Shown here: one piece after another, positions 10,418-20,140 of the stretch
Layout: every line of letters starts with the position of its first letter
How positions within the stretch are numbered: the stretch's first letter is position 1
Source: a bacterium
Lineage (GTDB): Bacteria; Fidelibacterota; UBA8477; JABMPR01
NCBI GenBank assembly: GCA_013202895.1
Contig: JABMPR010000090.1
Coordinates: forward strand, 1-32,763
Direction of reading: 5' to 3'
DNA length: 32,763 bases
The notes under the pieces: model-generated
Seen by the model: only the letters and a program-made list of their open reading frames with translations
Database searches by the model: none
What the model was told of the DNA's origin: nothing
Program-made: the position numbers and the translations under genes

Positions 10418-11560
10418 ATGGAGTTTCAATACCAAAAAACTGGATATTACTTTGCTCAAGTAGCCCAAGGTCTCGAAGAACTTGGAGCCGAGGAAGTTAA
10501 AAATCTGGGAGCAACCCAGGTCAAGCTGCGCTTCCGAGGACTCTATTTCGCTGCTGACAAAAAGTCCCTTTATCAAATCAATTATGGGTCTCGTCTTCTC
10601 ACTCGCGTGTTAGCACCCCTGCTCTCATTTGATTGTCACAGCACAAATTATTTATACAAAACCGCCCTGGATATTCCCTGGGAAGAACTATTTACACCAG
10701 AACAAACCTTTGCCATTTTCGCTCAGGTGAGTAACAGCAATATCTCGCACTCACAATATGCCTCATTAAAACTAAAAGATGCAATTGTCGATCGCTTTAG
10801 AGACAAACTCAAACGTAGACCTAGCGTGGACGCCAAACATCCATATATCTGGTTCAATTTGCACGTTGAAAATAATCGGGCCATTATCAGCATGGATACC
10901 AGTGGCAGCTCCCTGCACAAGAGAGGTTATCGGCTGGACACAGTTGAAGCCCCCATGCAAGAAACGCTTGCTGCAGCGTTGATATCACTATCGGATTGGC
11001 AGGGAGATACTATTCTGATTGACCCCATGTGTGGATCTGGTACCCTGCCAGCTGAAGCATACATGGCATTCACTAAACTGCCTTCTGCTTATTTTAGAAG
11101 ATCTTTTGGCTTCGAGAAACTTCCTGATTTCAATCGCGAATTGTGGAAACGTATACGCAAAGAAATGGATGGGGCTTTTCACACTCATGATACTGTACCG
11201 ATTCAGGCATCTGATATCGATGCCAGTGCTCTCAGGGTGGCAAAAAGAAACCTGGGGCATCTACCAGGTGGTGCAAATATTTACACACACCGAAAAGATT
11301 ATAAAGATATAAAAATTGCAGATGGTGCTACCCTTATCATGAATCCTCCTTATGGAATCAGACAAAAACGTGGTCAAGATCTTTCTGAATTCTATAAAGA
11401 TCTTGGTGACTGGCTCAAGCATAAGTGTCAGGGGACAACGGCATTTATCTACTTTGGAGAACGTAAGTACTTGAAAAACATAGGACTTCGTCCTGAATGG
11501 AAAAAGCCTTTGATGAATGGTGGGCTGGATGGTCGGTTTGCCAAATTCGTTATGTTTTAA
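10418..11560 (+). CDS. THUMP-domain class I SAM-dependent RNA methyltransferase (RlmL/Trm-like)
   Basis: DPMCGSGTLPAEAYM SAM motif and NPPYGIRQ catalytic motif; N-terminal GLEELGAEEVKNLGA typical of THUMP methyltransferases. ATG directly follows the typA stop codon. Confidence 0.9.
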   Translation: MEFQYQKTGYYFAQVAQGLEELGAEEVKNLGATQVKLRFRGLYFAADKKSLYQINYGSRLLTRVLAPLLSFDCHSTNYLYKTALDIPWEELFTPEQTFAIFAQVSNSNISHSQYASLKLKDAIVDRFRDKLKRRPSVDAKHPYIWFNLHVENNRAIISMDTSGSSLHKRGYRLDTVEAPMQETLAAALISLSDWQGDTILIDPMCGSGTLPAEAYMAFTKLPSAYFRRSFGFEKLPDFNRELWKRIRKEMDGAFHTHDTVPIQASDIDASALRVAKRNLGHLPGGANIYTHRKDYKDIKIADGATLIMNPPYGIRQKRGQDLSEFYKDLGDWLKHKCQGTTAFIYFGERKYLKNIGLRPEWKKPLMNGGLDGRFAKFVMF

Positions 11561-11662
11561 GTGATTCTTGCCTTTGAGGATAATGGCAATGATTCAAATC
11601 ATCAAAAACAATTTATCCACCTAAGCCCGTTCACGACAATCCAAGTCTGAGAACATAAGCTG

Positions 11663-11690
11663 ATAATGATTTTTGTAATAAAATCATTAT
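11663..11690. repeat. Perfect 11-bp inverted repeat (ATAATGATTTT-N6-AAAATCATTAT)
   Basis: Read directly: arms 11663-11673 and 11680-11690, loop TGTAAT, in the intergenic region upstream of the AGCS transporter. Confidence 0.8.
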
Positions 11691-11882
11691 ATATTTCGCA
11701 ATACCCAGTTCAAATACAGAAAGCTCTGTTGTTAAGCTAAACTTCCTGAAATAGGACCCCGGCGGTTTGAAACATATCCGCATAGCGCTTCGTGGATTCA
11801 ACTTTTTACTTTATCCTGTTCTTCTCCACCTTATACTAAGCCCCATAGTTTAGGTTATTATTATTCACAGAAGGGTACCCCT

Positions 11883-13457
11883 ATGAAACGATCTACGGCT
11901 GGCTGGCTGGCATTTTCTCTTATCGCATTATTCCTATACTCGTATGGAGTTGATTTTTTTGATGCGATCTGGTCCTTCCCATCGCAAAGGGCCGTTCCGT
12001 TTATGGTCATGGCCTTGGTTGGATCCGGAATTTACGTCAGCATCTATCTTGGCTTCCCCCAGATTAAGCGATTCTGGCATGGTGTACAGGTGACCCGGGG
12101 GATCTATGATAGTCCTGAAGATGAAGGGGATCTGAATCATTTTCGAGCTCTGACAACTGCGCTATCCGCTACAGTTGGAATTGGTAATATTGCTGGTGTC
12201 GCAATAGCCCTCTATTTTGGTGGCCCTGGTGCACTACTGTGGATGTGGATTACAGCGTTTTTCGGAACTACACTCAAATTTGCAGAGAGTACCCTGGCAC
12301 TTAAATATCGTGAAATCGATGTCCATGGGAACACGGCCGGTGGTCCCATGTATACAATTGAAAACGGTTTGGGTGCAAATTGGCGCTGGCTAGCAGTGGC
12401 GTTTGCCGCATTTACTGTGATCTGCTCAATGGCAACTGGAAATGCAATCCAATCCTTCACAGTTTCAGATCAGGTTTACTCGGAAGTTTCCCAGATAGTT
12501 GGCAACACCCACTGGTTGACCATGAAGCACATAATTTTTGAAGGATTTGAAGTCTCTGTTCAGCAGATTATTAATGGTCTTATCATGGCAGCCCTGGTGG
12601 GAATGGTCATCATTGGAGGTATAAAACGAATTGGCCGGGTTACTGGATATCTAGCTCCTATTATGGCCGCAGTGTACATTATAGCTGCCACCCTGATCCT
12701 CCTATCGCACATCGATACCTTAGGTGCGTCCTTCGCACTTATTTTCAAAATGGCTATTAATCCTCCAGCTATGGCTGGTGGTGTAGGTAGTGGGATTCTA
12801 CTGGTCATGCTACACGGTATCAAACGGGGATTATACTCCAATGAGGCCGGACAGGGAAGCGCCGCCATTGCCCATTCTACTGCCAAAACCAATTACCCTG
12901 TACGTGAAGGCGCTGTAGCGATGTTGGGACCCTTCATAGATACAATTCTAATTTGTTCGCTTACAGGATTGGCCATAATATCAACTGGAGCCTGGGAGCA
13001 TACCGAATTTTTTGTTCGCATAAGCGTTGAGGATGCTGCTCTGGCTGATCAGATCATTGCATCCGGTACCTTCGAGGGTAGAGAGCTGATGAATAGTAGT
13101 CTGCTCACATCTTTTGCTTTTAAAGAAGGTCTGGGCTGGATGATCAGCTGGGGGGATAAAATCATTACCGTGTCGATTTTGTTGTTCGCTCTTTCCACTG
13201 TCATTAGCTGGTCTTTCTATGGTGACAGGGCTTCAGAATATCTTTTCGGACCAAAAGCCATTCTACCTTACCGCTGGGTGTATGTGTTTTTTGTTTTCCT
13301 GGGAGGTATTGCCAGTTTGGATGCTGTCTGGAAATTTGGAGACGCTGCCCTGGGATTTATGACATTACCAAATCTGGTCGCCATCATTTTACTGTCACGC
13401 CAACTAAAGATTATGACAAAGGATTATTTTGCTGAGGAGCATACACCCTATCGTTGA
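11883..13457 (+). CDS. Sodium:alanine symporter family (AGCS) transporter
   Basis: Polytopic; GNIAGVAIALYFGGPGALLWMWITAFFGTTLKFAESTLALKYRE, NEAGQGSAAIAHSTAKTNYPVREG, STVISWSFYGDRASEYLFG are characteristic AGCS motifs. Confidence 0.96.
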   Translation: MKRSTAGWLAFSLIALFLYSYGVDFFDAIWSFPSQRAVPFMVMALVGSGIYVSIYLGFPQIKRFWHGVQVTRGIYDSPEDEGDLNHFRALTTALSATVGIGNIAGVAIALYFGGPGALLWMWITAFFGTTLKFAESTLALKYREIDVHGNTAGGPMYTIENGLGANWRWLAVAFAAFTVICSMATGNAIQSFTVSDQVYSEVSQIVGNTHWLTMKHIIFEGFEVSVQQIINGLIMAALVGMVIIGGIKRIGRVTGYLAPIMAAVYIIAATLILLSHIDTLGASFALIFKMAINPPAMAGGVGSGILLVMLHGIKRGLYSNEAGQGSAAIAHSTAKTNYPVREGAVAMLGPFIDTILICSLTGLAIISTGAWEHTEFFVRISVEDAALADQIIASGTFEGRELMNSSLLTSFAFKEGLGWMISWGDKIITVSILLFALSTVISWSFYGDRASEYLFGPKAILPYRWVYVFFVFLGGIASLDAVWKFGDAALGFMTLPNLVAIILLSRQLKIMTKDYFAEEHTPYR

Positions 13458-13548
13458 TCGGGAAAGTTCAGAGGATATCATTTGAATCACCGACTTACTT
13501 TTATTAAGATTCTAAGGTTTGAGCTGTGTGGCCAGATCCAGGGATAAT

Positions 13549-14349
13549 ATGAGCATAAATCATAAACAGCTTGTGGAGGATGCCGCAAATATTGCCAGAG
13601 CTGCAGGAGAATTAATAAAAGAACTCAGCCCGAAAGAACGGCAGGTGTCCTACAAAAGTCCACGAGATATGGTGACTGAAGTGGACCAGGCTTCAGAAGA
13701 TTACATTATCTCGGAGATCACTCGTCTATATCCTGAACACGCCATTATTGCAGAAGAAGGTGGCGGGTCCGAAGATATCGGTTCGAATTATCGCTGGATT
13801 ATCGATCCGCTGGACGGCACGACTAATTTTGTGCATAGATTTCCAGTTTTTGCGGTCTCAATTGGAATCGAGTATAAAGGATATCTGTTTGCATCAGCAA
13901 TTTATGATCCCAATCGTGATGAATTGTTTTCAGCAGGCTTGGGATTGGGAGCAACTTTAAACACCAATCCGATACAGGTAAGCAGGACAAAAGATCTAGG
14001 GAAATCATTGCTGGCCACCGGGTTTTCTTATTTTAATGATGATTACTTTAAATTGAATATGGAATTATGGGCATCCATTTATGGTAAAACCCAGGGCTTA
14101 AGACGTGCGGGGGCTGCTGCTATTGATCTCGCCTGGCTGGCATGTGGCCGGCTTGACGGTGTGTGGGAATTTAGTTTAAAACCGTGGGACATCGCAGCCG
14201 GGGCACTGCTGGTAACCGAAGCTGGTGGAATGGTATCAGGACCAGAAGGGGAAGATCTTGATTTACAGCTTGGACATATCATTGCAGCCAACCCATTTAT
14301 TCATCCGCAGATAGTCCGTGAGATTAGCTATATAAAGGATCGATTGTAA
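13549..14349 (+). CDS. suhB: Inositol-1-monophosphatase family protein (SuhB-like)
   Basis: EEGGGSEDIG, WIIDPLDGTTNFVHRFPVFAVSIG, WDIAAGALLVTEAGGMVSG. ORF track starts at 13519 (non-ATG); ATG at 13549 preferred. Confidence 0.92.
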   Translation: MSINHKQLVEDAANIARAAGELIKELSPKERQVSYKSPRDMVTEVDQASEDYIISEITRLYPEHAIIAEEGGGSEDIGSNYRWIIDPLDGTTNFVHRFPVFAVSIGIEYKGYLFASAIYDPNRDELFSAGLGLGATLNTNPIQVSRTKDLGKSLLATGFSYFNDDYFKLNMELWASIYGKTQGLRRAGAAAIDLAWLACGRLDGVWEFSLKPWDIAAGALLVTEAGGMVSGPEGEDLDLQLGHIIAANPFIHPQIVREISYIKDRL

Positions 14350-14499
14350 ATCGCCAAACAGAACGACCTGTTCGATATCGTAAATATCATTCATTTTCGA
14401 ACAGTGATTTATTTTAGACAATAATCTATATGCTTCATTTACAGTAGTTTATATTAGGGCATATGATTTGTTATTGAGGGGGGTAAACACAGGAATTTT

Positions 14500-17400
14500 A
14501 TGATGATTGCTAAAGAACGTACTTTCAACATAACAAAAAGGATTAGTATCCTTTCAATGATCTTGATTCTACTCCCCGATTTTGTGAACGCAGATTATTG
14601 GCAGCAGAAGGTAATCTATAACATAGATGTTACTTTAATTGATTCAGTCCATCAATTGAACGGACATGAATCCATAAGCTATATCAATAATTCTCCAGAT
14701 GATCTTGATATGATCTGGATGCATCTCTGGCCAAATGCGTATAAGAATAACCAGAGTGCCCTGGCTAGACAAAAATTCAATCAGTTCTCAACAAAAATGC
14801 ACTTTTTGCCGGATTCATCATTTGGTTGGATTGAGATTACCGATGTTCAAGCTGATGGACACAATATCAACTGGGAATATCGATCACAAGATACCCTGGA
14901 TGTTGCCAGATTTCTTTTAAATGAGCCCCTCCTATCAGGTGACACATTGATCCTCGATCTTAATTTTATTGTACGTGTTCCAAACGTGTTATCCAGATTG
15001 GGGCATTTCGGCCAGCATTATGAGTTGACCCAATGGTATCCCAAACCAGCCGTCTATGATAAGTATGGCTGGCACCCGATATCTTATCTGGATATGGGTG
15101 AATTTTATAGTGAATGGGGTGATTTCGAAGTATCCATCAGCGTGCCTCAAAATTATCGGGTTGCTGCTACGGGGGTCCTGCAGGACTCAACCGAGATTAT
15201 CTGGCGCGATTCTCTTGCTCAGATCGGTAATACGTATCTAGACTCATTTAAGCTGAAACCGAAACCGGATTTGGAAGGTCTAGAAGCTTTGATCGAGGAG
15301 AAACAGTCATCGTCTGATTCCCTGAAAACGATCACTTTCAAGCAAAACAATGTCCATGATTTTGCCTGGTTTGCCGACAAAAGCTTTATCATTTTACACG
15401 ATGAGATAGAGCTTTCTTCTGGAAAGCGAGTTCAGGCCTGGACTTACGCTTTGCCAAAAAATCTTAAAAATTACCGTTTATCGAACGCCTATATAAGCGA
15501 TGCTGTATCTTTCTATTCAGACCAGTATATGGAATACCCTTATAAACATGCAACCGTAGTAGATGGTGATTTTTCTGCCGGGGGCGGCATGGAATACCCC
15601 ATGATCACCTTGATCAATAACACAGGCCTGCCCCCACTGCTAGAACAGGTCATCATACATGAAGTTGGACATAACTGGTTTTATGGTTTGTCTGGCAACA
15701 ATGAACGCGAATACCCCTGGATGGATGAAGGATTAAACTCCTATGCTGAAAACAAGTATTGGGCTGCTAAATATAGTGATGATAGCATGTTTGCCCTGCA
15801 CGAAGAAGAACCGTTTTGGTACCCAATATTAAAACATTATATAAAAGATTTTAGCAAAAGTGCCGTTGAAGATCTTGCTTATTATCTCAGCGCTGTACCA
15901 AAAATGGATCAAGCACCCAATCTCCACTCTGAAGCCTATCCAGAATTTAATTATGCGATGATGGTTTATAAAAAAACGGCCTTATCAACTGAAACTTTAC
16001 ACGCCTATTTGGGCGATACACTTATGGATTCGGTCTGGCATGCATATTTCAGCCGCTGGGCATTTAAGCACCCACAGCCAGAAGATATTCGTCAAGTTTT
16101 CGAGGAAGTCAGTGGTGAAAACCTATCCTGGTATTTCGATGATATGTTGGGATCGACTGCTAAGATTGATTATGCACTGACTGAATTTAGCAGCAGTCCC
16201 CGTGGAAATGTATACGAGACAACAGTTCAAGTAATGAATCAAGGTGATTTTAATCCACCCTTGCAAATTGCTGTCATAGGGAAGACTGAAACTGATAAAA
16301 AGACAACTTGGGTTCGACCAAAGGAAAAGGATAATGTTTTCACCATCATATCAGACTTTCCGGTTAATAATGTGATCTTGGATCCTGATTTTGTGCTCAT
16401 GGATATGAACAGAGCAAACAACGATAAAAAGATGCACCTTGATTTTGACCTGGTAAGATTCGAATTGAATCCGGAGGCTGATTATGTTGTGAACTTACTT
16501 CCCTACCTCTGGTACGGTTCAACTGATAAAATTATGCCCGGTATATTTGTGACCCACCTCAACCTAATTCCCTGGGACAGCAATTGGTACCTGAGGGGGT
16601 ACTATGGACCGATTACAAAAACAGTTGGATTATCCGGTTCAATATCAAAAAAACTAATCCCCAGAAGTGGGAGAGAAATTCTACTTAGCACCCGTGGTGC
16701 CAGCAATTGGTACCTCCAACAATTACAGGTGAGCTCCACTGTCAAAAACCGGAATTTGCTTAGGACAGATGATGAGAGTAGCTGGAAAATCTCTTTACTT
16801 GCCCAGGATCTTTCAGACCCGGAAATTGTTGTGGATGGAGATACCATTCGTTCACTGGATCCATTTGTTTGGGATGCTGACCAATTCCTGAAGCTCACTA
16901 TTGGTCTCGAATCAAACACTCGCAGAACCCTATGGACTAGTGAATATGAGCTAAAAGGTGCCTTGGGTACCCAGAAGCATGGGAAAGCATTTGTCAAGAT
17001 TCAATCCTATTTCAAATATCGAAAAAAATACTCCAGAAAGGGATCCATCCGTACCACACTCTTCGGAGGTTTGGCCTTTGGGGACCTACCAAACCAAGAG
17101 CGTTATTACCTATCGACTGATATCGATTCTGAATTTAGCAGGAAAACAATATTTTCGAGGAATGGTAACTGGTTCACTCCAGGACATAGCATGTTATATC
17201 CAAATGCCTACACCATCCCGGGATATTTATACTCGCAAGACAGCGATATTACACCTAGCGCACGGAGCCTGTTTGGTGCAAAGGTCAGGGTGGATATTCC
17301 AAAGCTGGAAAGTTTTCATGTTTTAACTGGAATTGGGATGGCACTTGACCAGGATGATGATAAATGGGAGGCTATCGCCAGTATCACCCCAGGATGGCAA

Positions 17401-17526
17401 TTTGGTCCTCTGCAGCTACTTTATACCCCCTTTCGTCTGGAGTCAGGTCAGTTTGAAACTGATTGGAAACGCTTTCAAATTGCTTTTGATATGAGCACTG
17501 GGGGCAGAATCCGAATCGGGATCTGA
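14500..17526 (+). CDS. Secreted M1-family metallopeptidase with long C-terminal beta-rich extension
   Basis: Signal-like N-terminus; GGGMEYPMITL (GAMEN-like), HEVGHNWFYG...WMDEGLNSYAE (HEXXH-18-E zinc motif, His codon at 15658). C-terminal ~350 aa have repeated alternating hydrophobic/aromatic strands. Confidence 0.88.
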   Translation: MMIAKERTFNITKRISILSMILILLPDFVNADYWQQKVIYNIDVTLIDSVHQLNGHESISYINNSPDDLDMIWMHLWPNAYKNNQSALARQKFNQFSTKMHFLPDSSFGWIEITDVQADGHNINWEYRSQDTLDVARFLLNEPLLSGDTLILDLNFIVRVPNVLSRLGHFGQHYELTQWYPKPAVYDKYGWHPISYLDMGEFYSEWGDFEVSISVPQNYRVAATGVLQDSTEIIWRDSLAQIGNTYLDSFKLKPKPDLEGLEALIEEKQSSSDSLKTITFKQNNVHDFAWFADKSFIILHDEIELSSGKRVQAWTYALPKNLKNYRLSNAYISDAVSFYSDQYMEYPYKHATVVDGDFSAGGGMEYPMITLINNTGLPPLLEQVIIHEVGHNWFYGLSGNNEREYPWMDEGLNSYAENKYWAAKYSDDSMFALHEEEPFWYPILKHYIKDFSKSAVEDLAYYLSAVPKMDQAPNLHSEAYPEFNYAMMVYKKTALSTETLHAYLGDTLMDSVWHAYFSRWAFKHPQPEDIRQVFEEVSGENLSWYFDDMLGSTAKIDYALTEFSSSPRGNVYETTVQVMNQGDFNPPLQIAVIGKTETDKKTTWVRPKEKDNVFTIISDFPVNNVILDPDFVLMDMNRANNDKKMHLDFDLVRFELNPEADYVVNLLPYLWYGSTDKIMPGIFVTHLNLIPWDSNWYLRGYYGPITKTVGLSGSISKKLIPRSGREILLSTRGASNWYLQQLQVSSTVKNRNLLRTDDESSWKISLLAQDLSDPEIVVDGDTIRSLDPFVWDADQFLKLTIGLESNTRRTLWTSEYELKGALGTQKHGKAFVKIQSYFKYRKKYSRKGSIRTTLFGGLAFGDLPNQERYYLSTDIDSEFSRKTIFSRNGNWFTPGHSMLYPNAYTIPGYLYSQDSDITPSARSLFGAKVRVDIPKLESFHVLTGIGMALDQDDDKWEAIASITPGWQFGPLQLLYTPFRLESGQFETDWKRFQIAFDMSTGGRIRIGI

Positions 17527-17538
17527 GTCGGAGATAAA

Positions 17539-17829
17539 ATGGTAATTACGGGTATTCTCCACATTGAACTGCACTTGCCAGCAGCCCAAAGTCTTAAACA
17601 TAAACGTAGTGTGATTAAGAGTTTGAAGGATAAGCTGCATTCCAGGTTCAATGTTTCCGTGGCTGAAGTTGGCTACCTTGATAAATGGCAGCTTGCTGAG
17701 ATTGCGATTGCATGTGTGTCCAGAGAACAAAGTTACCTGGAATCACAATTCGAAAAAATATATGCCTTTGTGGATCAGGAAATATCAGGAAATGCCTACA
17801 TCACGAAAAGTAGCCTTGATTTTGTTTAA
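17539..17829 (+). CDS. DUF503 family protein (YlxP-like)
   Basis: MVITGILHIELHLPAAQSLKHKRSVIKSLKDKLHSRFNVSVAEVGYLDKWQLAEIAIACVS matches the DUF503 pattern. Confidence 0.88.
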   Translation: MVITGILHIELHLPAAQSLKHKRSVIKSLKDKLHSRFNVSVAEVGYLDKWQLAEIAIACVSREQSYLESQFEKIYAFVDQEISGNAYITKSSLDFV

Positions 17830-17885
17830 ATCTCCTAATACTCAAAAATGTCTTCTATATTTCAGCCAAAAATTCCGAATTTCAG

Positions 17886-18437
17886 CTACTTTTTAAGCGG
17901 ATTTTTCCAGTATATTTCATGATTACCACTCCGATTGTTTTCATATCTTGCCATAACAAACAGCAGATCCGAAAGGCGATTGATGTAACTAATGAGTTCT
18001 GGAGAAACTGTTTCTGATCGTTTGAGAGTGATAATTCTCCGTTCTGCGCGGCGACATACAGTTCTCGCCAGATGCAGCTGAGCGGCGATAATTGTACCAC
18101 CGGGAAGAATAAATTCTTCTAAATCAGGAAGATGGCCATTTATCTTATCGATTTCATTTTCCAGTTCAGTGATCATACCATGTGTAATCATTCCATTGAT
18201 CATACCTGGGGATGCCAATTCTCCCCCTACATCGAACAGATGCTGCTGAACTGATGTAAGGGCCTCAGAAACTGTCGGATCGGGGTTAAGGGCTATTACC
18301 AGCCCAAGATGACTATTTAGCTCATCGATCTCACCATAAGCAGTTACCCTCTGGGAATCTTTTGATACTTCTTCTCCTTGGGCAAGTCTGGTTTTCCCAT
18401 GATCACCCGTCCTCGTGTAAATTTTTGAAAGTCTCAT
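17886..18437 (-). CDS. Cob(I)yrinic acid a,c-diamide adenosyltransferase, PduO-type
   Basis: MRLSKIYTRTGDHGKTRLAQGEEVSKDSQRVTAYGEIDELNSHLG and C-terminal ARTVCRRAERRIITL...YINRLSDLLFVMARYEN, classical PduO-type ATR motifs. Confidence 0.95.
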   Translation of the reverse strand: MRLSKIYTRTGDHGKTRLAQGEEVSKDSQRVTAYGEIDELNSHLGLVIALNPDPTVSEALTSVQQHLFDVGGELASPGMINGMITHGMITELENEIDKINGHLPDLEEFILPGGTIIAAQLHLARTVCRRAERRIITLKRSETVSPELISYINRLSDLLFVMARYENNRSGNHEIYWKNPLKK

Positions 18438-18467
18438 AATTTTCTCACTTTGATTGTTTCAGTGTCC

Positions 18468-19703
18468 CTATCCCAAGTAATCTCTGGTCAATATTTCGAT
18501 GAATGTCACAGCCGCCCAAAGAATGGTAAAAACCACTGTAGACCAGATAGATACGGATGGCCTCAGTATTCGATATTTACGATCCGTTTTTTCAACACAA
18601 ATTCTGTAAAGATCAAAAGCCCAGTATGACCCGGCAACTGCCAAAATTGTGAACAGAACTTGAGCTTGAATAGAATTTGACAATACATATCCCAGGGGAT
18701 AAAGCATAAGGAATAAAGCAATAACCATTATACCGAGTGTGAATCGTGGTCTTTCAAAACGTAGGCCTTTAAGAAGCTCGCTGTTCAGCCCCTTCCCCTC
18801 TATAGTTTCAATCATAACAAATAGACCGATCAGGCTGATAAAAAGCAACAATCTAAGCAAGCCAATCAATTCCTGGCCATTGGCAAACATGTTCTCTATT
18901 TGAAGACCTAATACCATTATTTCCTGGGCAATAAATAGATACAGGTACTTCTTTGTCAGACTTTGGGACCTATATGATTGCAGCAAAAACCCGATTACTA
19001 GTAAGGCAGTTATCAGCATCTGTTGGACCGGCACTGGATCTTTAACAAGAGCAGCGGAGGAATGATTTGATATCGCCAAAAAATGGGCATGCCAAACAAA
19101 AAGTATCCCATAAAGAGCAATGATGGGTGCTGGAACACTAAGATGGGGCCAGCGTTTCTCAAGATGAGTTAAGAGTAAGAGCAAAAAGAATAAATCTGGA
19201 AGAATCTGAATTTGTGTTTCTACCAGACTCAGACCGCTGCTAATAAACCAAACCCATAAAAATATGGCTTCAACCCGTGAATAAACATAGGCTTTGGAGG
19301 ATATAATTCGCTCTAATTTTAGTAACAAGAGCCATATCCCGCCCATCATAATAAATCTCCCAAAGCTGAGAGTTTGAAGTACGGGGTGAGCCAATTGGGC
19401 TAAAACCAGGGCAGATAAAAAAAGAATGACAGCATAAATTCTGGCAGAATTTTTAGCAGTACCCGAATAATAGGCACTCAGCTGAAGGGCAAAAAGCATC
19501 ATTCCCAGACTAAAAACTATCCCCGGTGCAACCTGAGATAGCCTTATCTGTGGAATAATTCCTGAAATTAGTACAATAATCGTTACAAAAGCGAACTGAT
19601 GTTGACGGCTTGCCGAAATGCGAATGCCAATCCAATTAATAAGTAAACCGGAAATTAAAAGATATCCAGCTAATGAAACGTTTATGAGATCAAATTGGTT
19701 CAA
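18468..19703 (-). CDS. Hypothetical polytopic membrane protein (roughly 12 predicted helices)
   Basis: Almost continuous hydrophobic segments across 411 aa; no recognised family motif. Confidence 0.65.
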   Translation of the reverse strand: MNQFDLINVSLAGYLLISGLLINWIGIRISASRQHQFAFVTIIVLISGIIPQIRLSQVAPGIVFSLGMMLFALQLSAYYSGTAKNSARIYAVILFLSALVLAQLAHPVLQTLSFGRFIMMGGIWLLLLKLERIISSKAYVYSRVEAIFLWVWFISSGLSLVETQIQILPDLFFLLLLLTHLEKRWPHLSVPAPIIALYGILFVWHAHFLAISNHSSAALVKDPVPVQQMLITALLVIGFLLQSYRSQSLTKKYLYLFIAQEIMVLGLQIENMFANGQELIGLLRLLLFISLIGLFVMIETIEGKGLNSELLKGLRFERPRFTLGIMVIALFLMLYPLGYVLSNSIQAQVLFTILAVAGSYWAFDLYRICVEKTDRKYRILRPSVSIWSTVVFTILWAAVTFIEILTRDYLG

Positions 19704-19727
19704 TCGCTTATACCTGCATGCTTTGGA

Positions 19728-20129
19728 TCAAAGATCGAAAGGATCGTCAATCAACTCCATGTAGACTTTATTCGTATCATCGTGGAAGGAAAGTTTGATA
19801 TAATGCCGTTCTTTTTCATCAAAGATGTCGGCCCCTTTCTCAGTCCCAAAGAGGATTATGTGACCCTTATAATGACCATATTCCTTCTTTAGTTCCTTAT
19901 GCTGGCCAAAAACAAGGTTTGTATAGTTCTCGGCCTCGTGGATGTGGAGGTCTCCCTTTTTGGCATGGAAATCTGTCAAAACATCCGGTTTGGAAATCAG
20001 TGACAAATCCTTCCCAATCCACACACTGAGAAGTTCAAGATGAAAGGGCAAAAATATTGAATTCTTAATCAGGAATCCATTTTCTCCGTTATCAATAGCT
20101 TGACGAATAGTTTTTATCATTTTTTTCAT
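19728..20129 (-). CDS. Hypothetical soluble protein
   Basis: ORF in operon-like position between the polytopic protein and the NhaD-like antiporter; no recognised motif. Confidence 0.6.
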   Translation of the reverse strand: MKKMIKTIRQAIDNGENGFLIKNSIFLPFHLELLSVWIGKDLSLISKPDVLTDFHAKKGDLHIHEAENYTNLVFGQHKELKKEYGHYKGHIILFGTEKGADIFDEKERHYIKLSFHDDTNKVYMELIDDPFDL

Positions 20130-20140
20130 AACTCCTGTGA

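Noticed and set aside
11561-11882. Possible glycine riboswitch upstream of the AGCS symporter
   Set aside because: Such riboswitches do occur before AGCS genes, but I could not find the conserved core motifs here; an Infernal search against Rfam would settle it.
14361-14373. Possible LexA/SOS box GAAC...GTTC
   Set aside because: Spacer is 5 nt rather than the 4 nt of the Gram-positive-type CGAACNNNNGTTCG box, and no SOS gene is nearby.
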